NCBI GenBank assembly: GCA_922989275.2
Contig: OV277858.1
Coordinates: forward strand, 2,852,001 to 2,916,000
DNA length: 64,000 nucleotides
Direction: 5' to 3'
Origin: Gari tellinella
Taxonomy: Eukaryota; Mollusca; Bivalvia; Cardiida; Psammobiidae
This document shows, piece by piece, positions 34,223 to 45,237 of this stretch; the first letter of the stretch is position 1; each line of letters starts with the position of its first letter. The translations under genes were made by a program, and so were the position numbers. Under the pieces are notes generated by a model, which saw nothing but the letters and a program-made list of their open reading frames with translations, searched no databases and was not told the DNA's origin.

Positions 34223-34995
34223 ACCAGGTTTAAATTTGTCATTCTGCCATTATTTGTCCCATTTCGTTTATATTTGCTACATTCCAGCTTTTAATTTCTA
34301 TTGCGGTATTATTATGTCCTTTTGGATGATTACGCCTGAGTGACGTCATTGAAGAGTAGCTCTTGCATTATAGGCAGTTCATTGCTTGTTCTCACTGGGT
34401 AAAGATCTCTGCTTTACCCGTGACTTGTTTAACTAGTTTCGAAGGTTCGAAGAAGATTGTTTCACGTATTTGGGTGTATCAGCTATTTCCATTATTGCAG
34501 CACATTATTAGGACACCGTGGAGTGAGTGAGTTTGGTGTGGAGTTGGTACATGAAGAGTTAGAGCGTTAGGTTCCATAAACTGGATGTTAACTCTTTGGA
34601 GTTATGTACATGTATGTCTTTGCCATGGTGTGTTGACTATGAAGTTGACCCTTGAAGTGTAATGGTGTGTAACAGAGAAATTAGACGTATGAAGAGAACC
34701 AGGCTTGTCGTTATATATATTGTCTCACGCCCGGCGACCCCACCCTCTTTAGAGTGTTAACCGTTTAATTTATAAACTGTAAACAGTTCAGATTAATATA
34801 CCACTGAGCTAGTTGGTCACAGTAACACAATACCAGGTATAAAATCATGCAGCCCTGTGCAAGTTGTGCAATTACTAATATCGTGTCTAGGGATATAATC
34901 ATTGAAGCATCTCTTGTGAGGCCCGTACCTTGAATGTGTTAGTTTGGTTAGACAATCCCATTGATAAACCCCTAGTGAGAACAATGGGCAGAGGC
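34223..34995. other. ~770-bp insert of unknown type within the LINE copy
   Basis: LINE similarity stops at about 34,222 and resumes at about 34,996, so this block is either an insertion or a retained segment that the other copy has lost. No TIRs, LTR ends or ORF are evident; it contains 'tgtctcacgcccggcgaccc' near 34,720. Confidence 0.4.
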
Positions 34996-35597
34996 CATCA
35001 TAGGACTGAGGAAATGTCTTTAATTGTTTTGGCGTTCTGGGTGTACCATGGACATAATGGCCTGTTAGTTATGGTGTTAGTGCACAATTATGCATGCTTA
35101 TTGATCAGAATTTAAAGTCCCTGAGTATATACACTGATAATTTCGCCAATATATTTTCATTTTAAGATTTTCTTCCATTGACTCTGAGTTGAAAATATAT
35201 TGTTATACCTTTTGACATTAACACCCCTAATCCTTCGAAATGAAACAGTTTTTTCTGATGGGAGGAAGATTTTCTGCTCTTGCCTTGAAAAACACAGAGA
35301 AATGTTCTCCGTGTTCCTATCGTTTGAGATATCAGAATGAATGGTTACATCCCGTACAATGACGACTTGTTTATCACTGGTAGTACATTTTGGAAAAAGT
35401 GTCATTCCTTTTCAAGAAATACTGTAGTTTTTAGGCCATTTGCAGTGGATTGATAAGTCATTTAGAAGAAAGGAGTTTGATATCAACTGATGCCCCATCC
35501 CACCACACAGACTTCCACTACAGCGAAATACATGTTTGATCTTATAGCTGTTTGGAACCAGTTCAACTTAGCATGGTTTAAAACAGCACCACTAAGC

Positions 35598-35853
35598 CAG
35601 GCCCCGAGGTTATAAAACTTAAAACGAACTCTGTGCTCAAAACTCAGAATTTTTCTCAGCTCATAAAACTTCAGCAGACCTTTTATTTCATAACTACATA
35701 ACTAGTATTTTCATACATAATTAAAGTGTAATAATGTTTCTAATTGAGGTAACAAAAATCAAATAAAACGTGTTTTGTAAGCTTGAGAGCCTGTTATTGA
35801 AACTGAGTTTTGAGCACAGAGTTTGTTTTAAGTTTTATAACCTCGGGGCCTGG
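35598..35853. mobile_element. 256-bp MITE with ~50-bp inverted repeats
   Basis: The left end CCAGGCCCCGAGGTTATAAA (35,598) and the right end (inverse from 35,853) agree over ~50 bp, with inner words 'actctgtgctcaaaactcag' / 'ctgagttttgagcacagagt'. It sits inside LINE sequence: the LINE codons for the endonuclease 'ETWL' box are split between 35,854-35,875 and 35,580-35,597. The flank is too altered to read a target duplication. The superfamily is uncertain. Confidence 0.85.
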
Positions 35854-36179
35854 TCTCAATAATGGCCATTACATCAATATAATTTGAGAATATATAGGCA
35901 TGTATAAACAAACCTCTTTTTTTTACTGATATTGTGTTTAAACTGCATATTTGAATTTGCTTCTGAGGTTTGGTGGACATGGACTGTTCATACTTTATTG
36001 TTCGACAATATTGACCTGACGTTGGTGACCTCTATTAGCATAATTTCACACTTCGTTTCATTTCTATATATATCTTCGGAACGTTTCGCTCAATTTATAC
36101 GAGAACGCACATAGTACCGAAACCGGTAAACAAAGACATAATATTATAGCATTGACCGGTTATCAAACGTATCGATTAG

Positions 36180-36258
36180 TTATTAGCTCAAGTGGTAAAG
36201 GAGGTCACTATACATTATATTTTCTTAAAAGGCCAGTGGTTCCAGACCCGTGCGTTAT
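36180..36258 (+). other. tRNA-like sequence (SINE head or tRNA pseudogene)
   Basis: 'TTAGCTCAAGTGGTAAAGG' fits the A box and 'TGGTTCCAGACCC' fits the B box of Pol III internal promoters, with spacing of about 51 nt. Acceptor-stem pairing is poor, so it is not a functional tRNA. A T-rich tract follows (36,260-36,360). Confidence 0.5.
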
Positions 36259-36587
36259 CCTTTTTTTCTATTTCCCCCCACATTAAGTGCTTCTGTTTTA
36301 TTCTATAATTTTTTTTCTCGCTTTCTTTCTCATATTTCTTTTTCTTTATTTTTTATTAACTTCTCAGAAACGTTAAGAACTATTTCTTTAACCTTAGATG
36401 ATAAAATATAGTTTTACTTCCTATTTGACATGATGCTGGTTAGGCTGTGTGTGAGAAAACGTATGACGTGACATATAATGACACGTGACTATGAGAAGAA
36501 CGTGTCCTCCGTGCGTTTTATGTGTAAAATAAAATTTATAACTTCTAAAATATGAAAATGCAAATAAATAAATATTTACCTCATACG

Positions 36588-36658
36588 GGATTGGAACCCG
36601 GTACCTCGCCATAACAAATCAGTCGCTCTAACGACTCACCTATGGCAGATGCGATACA
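36588..36658 (-). other. tRNA-like sequence, opposite strand
   Basis: On the minus strand 'taggtgagtcgttagagcg' resembles an A box and 'GGTTCCAATCCC' is a good B box about 45 nt later, as in tRNA-derived SINEs. Acceptor ends do not pair convincingly. It lies about 330 bp from the plus-strand tRNA-like sequence and points towards it. Confidence 0.45.
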
Positions 36659-36849
36659 GGGGTTGCCAATTAGGTGTATATAGTGAACAGCGTTAATCGC
36701 AGGTGATGGTATCGAAGATTCTGTCGTGGCTAATGGCGGGCGGGTGATGACGTGTCGAGAATAGCAAGTTCTAAAAATTAATTTTAATGAACAATTCCTT
36801 TTGAAGTTATTTTGCAAAATGTTAAAAAACATCAGGTTAGTCATGAGTG

Positions 36850-37700
36850 AAATGAAGATATCGTCGTGTGTCGTTCTATCTCACAGGAGTTTTTTTTTAA
36901 AAAATCGACTTTAAAGTTTTGGACCAATTAAACAGTATAATTCTGATGGATTTTGAAAATTCTTTCGATTTTACCTGATGAATTGTGAATGCAAAGGGTT
37001 CCATTTTAAGTTTTATGAGGATTGTAAGCATGGTTTTTGAGATATATCTTACTTTCGGTTTGAGATAGATCATTTCTCAAACTCTACCTTCTATTTCACT
37101 CATTATTACAATGTTCTATGTCCATTTTGTGGAGATAGAACATTATTAACAATACAGTTTTAGACAGTTGCATGAACAATTACATTATTACAATGTTCCA
37201 TGTCCATTCAAGATACTCCCATTGGGAATATTTTTGCTTAGTTTTATGAAAGTATCCCCTCGGCCATGAAATACAGGTCGCTGACAAGCAGACAAAACAG
37301 AATAGCTGTTAAGGATTTGGTTTGGTTTGTTGTTGTTGTTTACATCCGTACATGCGACCTCGGTTTATAAAGTCTCCCTTGAGCGACTTGGCTTGGTGGG
37401 ACTTCTTTAAAGGGGTATTCAGGTTTACTTTCGTATTATTTTAAGCAGCCATCTGCTTTAAATTAATCACTTTACTTTGAACTACACATGTAGTTAAAGA
37501 TACATGGGTAGTTCGCCTATTATGGATAACTTTATGCGCCAGGTGTGAATGGCTGCATTTTTCTTAGCTCTGACTGAATCAATATTTAAAGTGGAATTAC
37601 TTTATATAAACTTCTGAAACTTGACAGTGTTGTAAATGAATATATTTTTGAAAGAATGGTGTGATTAAATAGTGATTTTATAGTGAGATTTAAAAGATAT
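36850..37700. other. No gene; probable upstream/5' UTR of the LINE
   Basis: A 25-bp direct repeat ('attacaatgttctatgtccatt') occurs at 37,104 and 37,184. From about 37,400 the sequence may be the 5' UTR of the LINE that follows, but no second copy is available for comparison. Confidence 0.35.
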
Positions 37701-37770
37701 TGTGGATTTAATAAATCATATTTGTGGAGTATACAGTGTTACACTGGACATATTGGATATTTACTTCAAC

Positions 37771-39168
37771 ATGTGTTTGGCCCAAGGCAGTCCTGACCAT
37801 CAGCGAAGCCTACCAAAGAGGATTAGATATACGGGGAAGGACATTTATTCACTTAGTCAATTATCACCTTATTCTAAACCTGATCCCCTTCTATTATCTA
37901 GATTGAAAGAGTTAGGTCTTTATGACTTTGGACAATTTGGATTAGCAAAGTATAGGGGTACAAAAGGGGGTAAATCCAAACTGAAACGCATTTGGGATAC
38001 AAATGATGGCATTCATCATGGAATTATTAGAGTATTACCACAGTCAATAGAAGTTATTTCCAGTACTTGTCAAACAAATAGTAAACTTGAAATCTCAGTT
38101 GAACGTCTTAAAGCAAATACACAAAATCTCATAAATGTAAAGTATGAACAGCCCATGTCCACCAAACCTCAAAAGCAAATTAACGTCTGCAGTTTAAACC
38201 CAAGATCAGTAAAAAATAAAGCTTTGGCTATACATGACTATATAATCTCAAATGATATTGATGTAATGGCCGTCACTGAGACTTGGCTTGGTAGTGCTGC
38301 AGATAAAATGTGCTTAGGTGAACTGGTTCCTGACAGCTATAAGATCAAACATGTCCCTCGCTGTAGTGGAGGCCGGGGTGGTGGGGTGGGGCTCATATAT
38401 AAGGCATCAATTGATATCAAAATCCTTTCCTCTACCAAAGATAATGATTTTTCAACTTTTGAGCACATTGACTGTACTTTAAGCATCACAGATTTCACAG
38501 TGCGTCTAGCAGTCATCTACAGACCCCCTCCATCCACTGCAAACGGTCTAAAAATATCAGACTTTCTTGACAAGGAATGGCCACTTTTCTTATCGAAATT
38601 GTCAACCATTGATAAACAAATCATCATTGTAGGGGATTTAAACCTTCATCTTGATATCTCAAACGATAGGAACACTGTCAATTTCGTCAGTACAATGGAT
38701 TCATTTGGTTTTCAACAGCATGTCAAAGAAGCCACTCATGTCGGGGGACACATTCTTGACGTTGTTATCACAAGAGATAACGAAGACTGTGTGTCAAATA
38801 TCGAAGTCACTGACCCTGGACTATCTGACAGTAGTGGCGAAATCTCAAGAGACCATTTCTCTGTGTCTTTCAGAGCAAAGGCAGAAAAACCTCCGCCCAT
38901 CAGAAAAACTGTTTCTTTTCGAAGGCTTAGGGACATTAATGTTGATTTATTTAAAAGAGATATCCTTAACTCAGATTCAATTAAAGAAATTCTGAAAATG
39001 ACAGATATTCACGAAATTGTCAGTGTATACACACATGAACTTAAAGCCCTGACCAATAAGCATGCACCATTGTGCACTAAGACCATAACGCTTAGGACAT
39101 CATGTCCATGGTACACCCAGGAACCTCAATACCAGTGTGCTAAAGTAAACAAATTGTTAGCAAAGTAA
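37771..39168 (+). CDS. LINE ORF2 5' part: APE-type endonuclease
   Basis: The frame is open from 37,702; I place the start at the ATG at 37,771 (MCLAQGSPDHQ). An N-terminal region with a basic, linker-like character precedes an apurinic-like endonuclease: 'NVCSLNPRSVKNK' (~38,185), 'VTETWL' with the catalytic Glu (38,271-38,288), 'GGGVGLIYK' (~38,385), 'VIYRPPPS' (~38,515), 'VGDLNLHLD' with catalytic Asp/Asn (38,629-38,655), 'HILDVVITR' (~38,750) and 'SRDHFSV' with catalytic His (38,844-38,864). The domain appears intact. A single in-frame TAA (39,166-39,168) ends it; the RT frame continues without a shift. A short deletion next to 'WYTQEPQ' removes linker residues kept at 34.2 kb. Confidence 0.85.
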   Translation: MCLAQGSPDHQRSLPKRIRYTGKDIYSLSQLSPYSKPDPLLLSRLKELGLYDFGQFGLAKYRGTKGGKSKLKRIWDTNDGIHHGIIRVLPQSIEVISSTCQTNSKLEISVERLKANTQNLINVKYEQPMSTKPQKQINVCSLNPRSVKNKALAIHDYIISNDIDVMAVTETWLGSAADKMCLGELVPDSYKIKHVPRCSGGRGGGVGLIYKASIDIKILSSTKDNDFSTFEHIDCTLSITDFTVRLAVIYRPPPSTANGLKISDFLDKEWPLFLSKLSTIDKQIIIVGDLNLHLDISNDRNTVNFVSTMDSFGFQQHVKEATHVGGHILDVVITRDNEDCVSNIEVTDPGLSDSSGEISRDHFSVSFRAKAEKPPPIRKTVSFRRLRDINVDLFKRDILNSDSIKEILKMTDIHEIVSVYTHELKALTNKHAPLCTKTITLRTSCPWYTQEPQYQCAKVNKLLAK

Positions 39169-40928
39169 AAGGTTAATTTTTACACAGAAAAGGTAGAATC
39201 CTGTCAACGGGACTCGAAGAGTCTTTTTAAAGTCACTAAGCATCTCCTGGGTGCAAACAGTGAAATTGCACTGCCGAAAAATGTGTCCTCAAAACAATTT
39301 TCGCATGATTTCAGCGACTTTTTTATTGAAAAGGTGGACAAAATACGAACAGGCATTGCCTCTGAATCAACGGCATGCACCCCAGTCATCACAGAAACGT
39401 TGCATTCAATGAGCTCTTTAGAAAGTTTTGACACTGCTACAGCAGCAGAAATCGGGGAGATTGTCAAGGCATCCCCATGTAAGTCCTGTGAACTCGACCC
39501 AATACCTACATGGCTCTTAAAGTTATGCCTTAGCGAGCTCCTACCGTCGTTAACAAAAATTGTGAACTCTTCGCTGGAATCTGCGTATGTTCCAAAAGAA
39601 TTCAAAAAGTCGCATGTAAGACCTCTTTTGAAGAAACCTGATCTCGATACAAATGATCTTAAGAATTACAGGCCTGTATCAAATTTGCCATTTCTCTCCA
39701 AAGTATTAGAAAAAGTTGTAGACAGACGCATTGAGTCTCATTTGGCCACAAACAATCTGCATGAACAGCATCAGTCAGCATATCGAAAGCATCACTCTAC
39801 AGAAACTGCTCTTGTTAAAGTTCAAAATGACATCTTCATGAAACATTACTCAATCGCCTTGAAAAAGACTTCAAAATCATTGGAAACCCTCTAAAGTGGA
39901 TGATCTCATACCTGAATGACCGTTACCAACGAGTCGCAGTAGATGGAGAACTATCTGCCCCAGTTCAAATGAAATATAGTGTGCCACAGGGTTCAGTCTT
40001 GGGACCCAAAAACTACATCTTGTACACAAAACCTGTCGGCTAAATTTGCAGAAATCATGATTTTGATCATCATTTCTATGCAGATGATTCACAGTTATAC
40101 TTGTCATTTAAGCCTAAAGACACATCTTATCAACAAGATGCCCTTTCAAAAGTCGAAGGATGTCTAAAAGACATAGTCTCATGGATTCACCAGAATATGT
40201 TGAAACTGAACACTGACAAAACTGAGGTCATACTGTTTCACTCAAAAAAGGTTAACGTTCCCGTAGATTTTCATGTTCAAGTGGGAAACTCTAAAATCAA
40301 ACCCTCATTATGTGTGAACAACCTTGGTGCTAGATTTGATTCCCAAATGGATATGACACAGCACATCAACGCTGTGTGCAGGTCTAGCTACGCACAGCTG
40401 CGACAAATAGGTCATATTAGACAGTACCTTTCTCCAGAAGCTACAAAGACTTTGGTCAATTCTCTGGTCACATCAAAAATTGACTACTGCAACTCACTGC
40501 TATATGGGATTCCCCAAAACTCACTACGAAAACTACAGCGTGTGCAAAATACAGCAGCCCGCATCATTACCAGGACTCCTCGGTACAATCACATCACTCC
40601 AGTCTTGAAGATTCTTCACTGGCTTCCAGTTCAACACAGAGTTGAATTCAAAATTCTGACACTCACATACAAAGCCATGTGCAATGATTCTCCAAGGTAC
40701 ATTGTTAGTATGCTGGACGTGTATAGACCTCGAAGAGAGTTACGGTCTGCGAGTAAATCAGTATCACTGGTTGTGCCGAGAAGTCGTTTGGTGAAGTTTG
40801 GAGATAGAAGTTTCATGCATGCAGCACCAAAGCTCTGGAACTCTCTACCATCAGACATCAGAGATGCGAGCTCAGTTGCAGTCTTCAAAAAACGTCTGAA
40901 AACACACTTCTTTAATATGTATTATTAG
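39169..40928 (+). pseudogene. LINE ORF2 3' part: reverse transcriptase lacking motif A
   Basis: It continues the endonuclease frame: 'KSCELDPIPTWLLK' (~39,485), 'NYRPVSNLPFLSKVLEK' (~39,665), 'HQSAYRKHHSTETAL' (~39,770). At about 39,845 the sequence jumps to 'NPLKWMISYLNDRYQRVAVD' (~39,890), deleting the block with the first catalytic Asp (expected LDLSAAFD-type motif) and shifting frame. Then 'SVPQGSVLGP' (~39,985), 'FYADDSQLY' (40,075-40,100), 'LKLNTDKTEVILF' (~40,205) and the C-terminal 'KLQRVQNTAARI', 'HWLPVQHRVEFKI', 'APKLWNSLPSDIRDA', to a stop at 40,926. It looks like the L2/CR1/Rex group. Not retrotransposition-competent. Confidence 0.85.
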
Positions 40929-41358
40929 AACACATTAGGAAATGGATGACTGCTACCTCCGGGCTATGTTCTTGCTGTAGATATTGTGGGTCTAAATGGG
41001 AGTTCTGGAATTGTACCGTTTGCCCATGCCTGTTCGGTGGATCTTGATGGTAGGGATTGTCCCTGATCTCTTTGAAACCGACTGGCTTGGAGTTTGCGGT
41101 ATAATTCAGGGACAGCTTCTTATCTTGATGTTTTATAAAGTAAGGGTGTAATTTAAGCCATGGAATATGTAGGTCCGGCGGGTGTGGGGTCGAGAGGGTA
41201 GATGACTGTTCATTCTGTATATGTTATGGGTCTAATATTTAGTTCTGGGTTGGGCCGTTGACCAATGCCTGTCTGGTGGCTCTTTGATGGTAGGGATATT
41301 GGTCTCACAGGGGGCTAACTAGGTATTACGTTGAAGTGTTTGTCTACGACAACATGTA
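40929..41358 (+). other. LINE 3' UTR with an internal duplication
   Basis: Two ~85-bp units recur, 40,980-41,060 and 41,215-41,300 (gggtctaa, gttctgg, ttg.ccaatgcctgt, tggtagggat). The piece 'ctgatctctttgaaaccgac' (41,067) recurs at 34.0 kb (minus) and 44.65 kb. The end 41,308-41,358 is the inverse of 44,595-44,648. No poly(A) or (TAA)n tail is present, so this copy is 3'-truncated or rearranged. Confidence 0.65.
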
Positions 41359-41359
41359 T

Positions 41360-42940
41360 TGGATATGCTACAACAACATGTATACAAACAATATTGAAGT
41401 ACTAAGAAAAAATGGAATTAGTCAGGGCTTTAGCCCCTAAAGTGCTGAAAAATCCCAAATGGTAAGTGTAAATATATTATTTAACATGCACTTATATAGG
41501 TTACCGTTTATTGATGATCATTTAGGCCTGTTAAAAGGCGATACTATACATTGATGTTATTTAACATATGCTAGATAGCGTTTGTTCATTTATAAATGCA
41601 TTTGTGGCTTAATGTTATATTATAAAAAAAAAAACATTGAAGAAATAATCTATGCATGTTGAAGAAATAGCTTTTCACTATTGACTAGGCCCATTTAATA
41701 CTTCCATGATGCTTATATTCTACCGTAAAACACTTTTGTGTAAACGTTGTGTATGTCTACGTGTTGCACAGAAGCTGTATAAGTTTCTATACGAAGTACA
41801 TTTCAGATGTATAGGTTACGCTACAAAATCATGTATTGGGTTGGCTACAAAGTCTTTTGTTTAATTTCAGGACATCGAACATGCTGTGTGTTCCTACTGC
41901 CTTTCAGAAGTTCAAGGTAGGCGGTCTATCACTGCTCTATGGTACACCAGGATGAAAATATCTCATTCACGTGGGAGACAACAAAGTAGAAGACAGTGTC
42001 CAATACAAACACCGGACTTTCAACGTAACCGGCAACCATATCGGAGAAAAAGCAAACTGTTTACTTTGATCCTGAAACCGGCAAACTAGTTTCAATTTAT
42101 TCCTCAACTGAAGAAAAACATACTAATTTATAAGTCATATGTATGTAATGCACCATAAGATATTATCCTGGTAAAATGGTAGATTAAAGCAGACTGAAAG
42201 CAAAGCAGCAAACGACTAAAGGTGCATCCTGCTTTACTTTCAACATGCTTTAAGTGGCCACCTGTCTTTAAAATAAGGAACAAGCTATGGGGGAAAATGG
42301 TTTCCAAAACATAATGGCGTAAACGGAGATATCTTGCAGTAGCCTGCATCATTTTAAAAAAATGTCGAGACATTATTTTTATAAATAAATGAAAAAGTCG
42401 GCAAAATATAAGTATGTCTTGTAAAGATTTATGATAGAAACCGATACATGTACTACGCATTCTTTTTTACGGTATATGCGAGTATTCAAGTATAAAAGCA
42501 CTCGGAAAACGTATACGAAATAAAAACAATTTCATTTTGAAAAGGTTTTGATTTTTTCAATTTGAACCATGCAAAAAGAAACTGGGACTAATGAATCTGA
42601 GAATAATAACATTTCAGATCAGCTGCCAGTTTTCAATATTTGAGGTCAATCAATGTCTACACTATTTGACAAATGGTAAAAGGCTTACATACTGATAACG
42701 CCTGCTGGTAACAAACACAAACCCCTAAATTGAAACTAAACCGTTACCTTGGCCTAGAGTACAGTAAAGTATCTCTATTACGTCCACAATATTGTGTGCA
42801 TTGTTAGATGTTTAAAAAGGGTGATTTCTTATATATATAGCAAGGTGACGGTAAAACAGAAAGCTCCTAAAAGAGTTTTTTTGTTTTAGTACTACCTTAC
42901 TCTAGGTAAATTGTCGACTATATTTTTACCATAAATGAGC
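41360..42940. other. Mostly no gene; one satellite monomer
   Basis: 42,180-42,262 carries 'gactgaaagcaaagcagc' and 'tgcatcctgctttactttca', an isolated monomer of the 48.8-50.2-kb satellite. A candidate exon at 41,872 is listed separately. Otherwise AT-rich with no coding signal. Confidence 0.45.
41872..42135 (+). pseudogene. Possible exon or eroded coding fragment
   Basis: 'ttttgtttaatttcag' at 41,856-41,871 is a good splice acceptor followed by an open frame 'DIEHAVCSYCLSEVQGRR'. Two other frames nearby look protein-like: 'VEDSVQYKHRTFNVTGNHIG' (~41,990) and 'VYFDPETGKLVSIYSSTEEK' (~42,060), ending at a TAA near 42,133. If they are one gene, at least two frameshifts separate them. I do not recognise the protein. 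Confidence 0.25.
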
Positions 42941-42951
42941 CTTTGTTTTAA

Positions 42952-43465
42952 AGGGACTCGCAACCGGATGGTATACTTGTCAAAATAAAATACTCAAATA
43001 AAAGCAAATTTATGGCTTTATTTGACTTCTGACATTAAAAAAAATGATCAGTCCAAAAAAAGTCTCAAGAATCGTCACCGAATCTTAGTTTTTTTGAGAT
43101 ATTTCCATCGTTTTTCTATAGCGTCAGCTGACGGTATAGTTGTTGTTTTTGCTTCTCTGCGCAGACATAAACCCGAGCCGAATTAAGTACTATCAATCGC
43201 TACCAGTGAAGTACGTTAATTCGCTACCATATATATACAGAGCGCTGGTAACCGAGGGGGTAACGGTGTTTCCTCATTTTTCATGTTTGTCTCCGCATGG
43301 AGGGTCACGGGTTCGAATACCACCAGAACTTCTTTATCTTTTTTATTTGAAATGCATTTTTTAACAGAATTTATTATCCTAAACTAAATCTTACCCATTT
43401 ATATAAGCATTTGACATATATTTACAAAATACTATTTTTAATGCTAAATCAGGTTGCGAGATTCT
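42952..43465 (+). mobile_element. TTAA-flanked element with internal tRNA-like unit, copy 1
   Basis: TTAA (42,948-42,951), then AGGGACTCGCAACC at the left end; GGTTGCGAGATTCT, then TTAA (43,466-43,469) at the right end. So 14-bp TIRs with two mismatches and a TTAA duplication, as in piggyBac-type elements. Length is 514 bp. The interior has 'tcaagaatcgtcaccgaatc', 'cataaacccgagccgaatt' and a tRNA-like segment. Copy 2 at 47,828-48,363 is the inverse, collinear end to end. No ORF, so it is non-autonomous. Confidence 0.85.
43241..43325 (+). other. tRNA-like sequence inside TTAA element copy 1
   Basis: 'gcgctggtaaccgaggggg' (A-box region), a ~45-nt middle with a hairpin-like variable arm, and 'acgggttcgaataccacc' (B box GGTTCGAATAC). 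The layout is that of a class II (Ser/Leu-like) tRNA, with weak acceptor pairing. It matches 47,962-48,052 in position and kind. Confidence 0.55.
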
Positions 43466-44004
43466 TTAATGGTTGTATTAGAGAGTTTTTACTGTATAAT
43501 AAGATGATAGGCATATTTTCTGTAAGACAAATATGAAACCTCCCTCCCCCAATTTGACTTTAAGTTCACATGCACATCTACTGTATATGTGCAAACACTC
43601 TGCCAAGTTATAAGGTTATAGCTTGAAAAGTGTAGGAGAAGTTAGCTAGACAAAGTATGTACTATACGTGGGGCATACAAACAGGCAGATGCCAACAATG
43701 AAGCTGTGTTATTTGGAGCAACAACTGTACATTATTGTTTCCAATGGTTTATTCATTAATCGTTAATCATTAAGTTACATTCCACATACTGTTACGTTTG
43801 TGCCAATGTATTATCCCATTAAGCTATATACAGATTTTGAATATGATGGTTCTCCAACAACGATGTTCAATTGTGAACTCTGTTCTACAGATAAAAATGT
43901 AGAAGTTGCATTCGTTGATGGGCATTAAGATAACAAAAGTACCAGATAAGATGACCCCTCTGTCACAACCTCCTCTTCAATCAGGCACGTAAGAAGGACA
44001 AGAG

Positions 44005-44110
44005 GGCCATGACCCACAAGTCGCTCACCTGAGAACATTGTATCTAAGAGTGGGCAAGACAATATTGTCATATATAAAGCTATAACAAGATTTTTAAGGG
44101 CGTTCCTATA
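44005..44110. repeat. Single unit of the GGCCATGACCC / TCACCTGAG repeat
   Basis: 'gggccatgacccacaagtcg', 'ctcacctgagaacattgta' and 'tttttaagggcgttcctata' match the leader of the array at 1,030-1,150. The surrounding 43,470-44,000 has no recognised feature. Confidence 0.6.
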
Positions 44111-44200
44111 TAAGTCGTGGCGTTTATCTATAGACCAAATAGAAAGGAATTTGCCTGGTAACATTTAATTGAAAAATTATTGGGGCCTGGGGCACGACAC

Positions 44201-44236
44201 CCCCCCCCCCCCCCACACACACACATACACACACGT
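44201..44236. repeat. Poly(C) and (CA)n tract
   Basis: About 16 C residues followed directly by interrupted (CA)n. Simple sequence. Confidence 0.9.
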
Positions 44237-44540
44237 TTCCTACCGGCCGGTCAATAACGTAAATGTCCAAATATTCCATTTCAGCTGGTTATGTAGTAAA
44301 AGAAAACTTCGTGAGCATACCAATACACCCTCTGTTAGAAACATACACACAGATGCATCTTCGTAGCAATACATACACATATTTTGCTGATTACTGAACG
44401 GGTTAATAAAATGGTAACATCAGATATAATCAATCACAAAGTGACAATTGGAACCACAAACTGCATATGATGGGGCTTGATTCTATAAACAGTGTGTCAC
44501 TTCTTATAATTTACGAACAAAAGGACGATTTATGATATTT

Positions 44541-45237
44541 AACACTGTTGACATTTGACAGAACATGTAAAATATGTTTACTGTCGTTGCCAGTCCAATA
44601 CATGTTGTCGTAGACAAACGCTCCAACGTAATACCTAGTTGGCCCCCTGTGGCTCTGATCTCTTTTGAAACCAGCTGGCGGGGTCTGTGGTACAATTCTT
44701 GGACAGCTTTCACCATTTTTAATCATGTCATTGATCTTCTATAGAGTTTTTAGTTATGGTCGCATGCTATTTTTCCTAGTTATGTTACATTAGATGGCCT
44801 GCATTGGGCGCTCTGCTATTATTTCTATTGGTCGGCAATCTTTAGCCGGTTGGTTCATTGCTGATTGATGGGGGTAGTGTGATCGCCGTTTTGGGGGCTG
44901 TCTTTTGTATGTTTATTCTTGTTTATTTTAGATCTAATTATAGTTATTTGTGTTTGTCGATGGCCTGCATTGGGCGCTCTACCATTATTTATATCAGTCG
45001 GCAATACTTAGCCGGTCGGTTCATTGCTGATTGATGGGGGTACTGTGATCGCCGTTTTGGGGGACTGTCTTTTATATGTTTATCATGTTTTATTTCAGAT
45101 CTAATTGTAGTTATTTTGTCTTTTCTCGATTTATAGGTACATATGTGTTATTTCATGTAAAGCGCTTTTGAACGCACAATCCCTGTGTGAAAAGAGCGCT
45201 ATATAAATCTGGTATAATAATAATAATAATAATAATT
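44541..45237 (+). mobile_element. 3' end of the L2/CR1-type LINE with an inverted 5' piece
   Basis: 44,650-45,212 is 3' UTR in plus orientation: 'gatctcttttgaaaccagct', 'cttggacagctttcaccat', then two 166-bp direct units (44,793 and 44,959, each 'gatggcctgcattgggcgctc'), then 'gcgctatataaatctgg' and a (TAA)n tail at 45,213-45,237. 44,541-44,649 is the same family in the opposite strand (inverse of 41,308-41,358 and beyond). An inversion at the 5' junction is what twin priming produces during LINE insertion. Confidence 0.75.

Larger units (their letters stand above)
33900..36000 (-). pseudogene. L2/CR1-type LINE copy with RT deleted and two insertions
   Basis: On the minus strand, pieces collinear with the LINE at 37.7-41.4 kb: 'aagtatgaacagtccatgtc' (36,000), 'aatggcc..tgaga' (35,870), [256-bp MITE], EN blocks around 'IRSNM' and 'DKQVVIVRDVTIHSDISNDR' (35,350) with an internal deletion, 'KTVSFRRIRG' (35,245), then sequence to 'tggtacacccag' (~34,996), [~770-bp insert], 'LLERKWKLSKLTID' and 'YREQCAKVDKVLAK' (34,180-34,100). 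It then jumps straight into the 3' UTR ('cttgatggtagggat', 33,995). The whole RT is missing. This copy keeps a linker segment that the 37.7-kb copy has lost. Confidence 0.75.
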
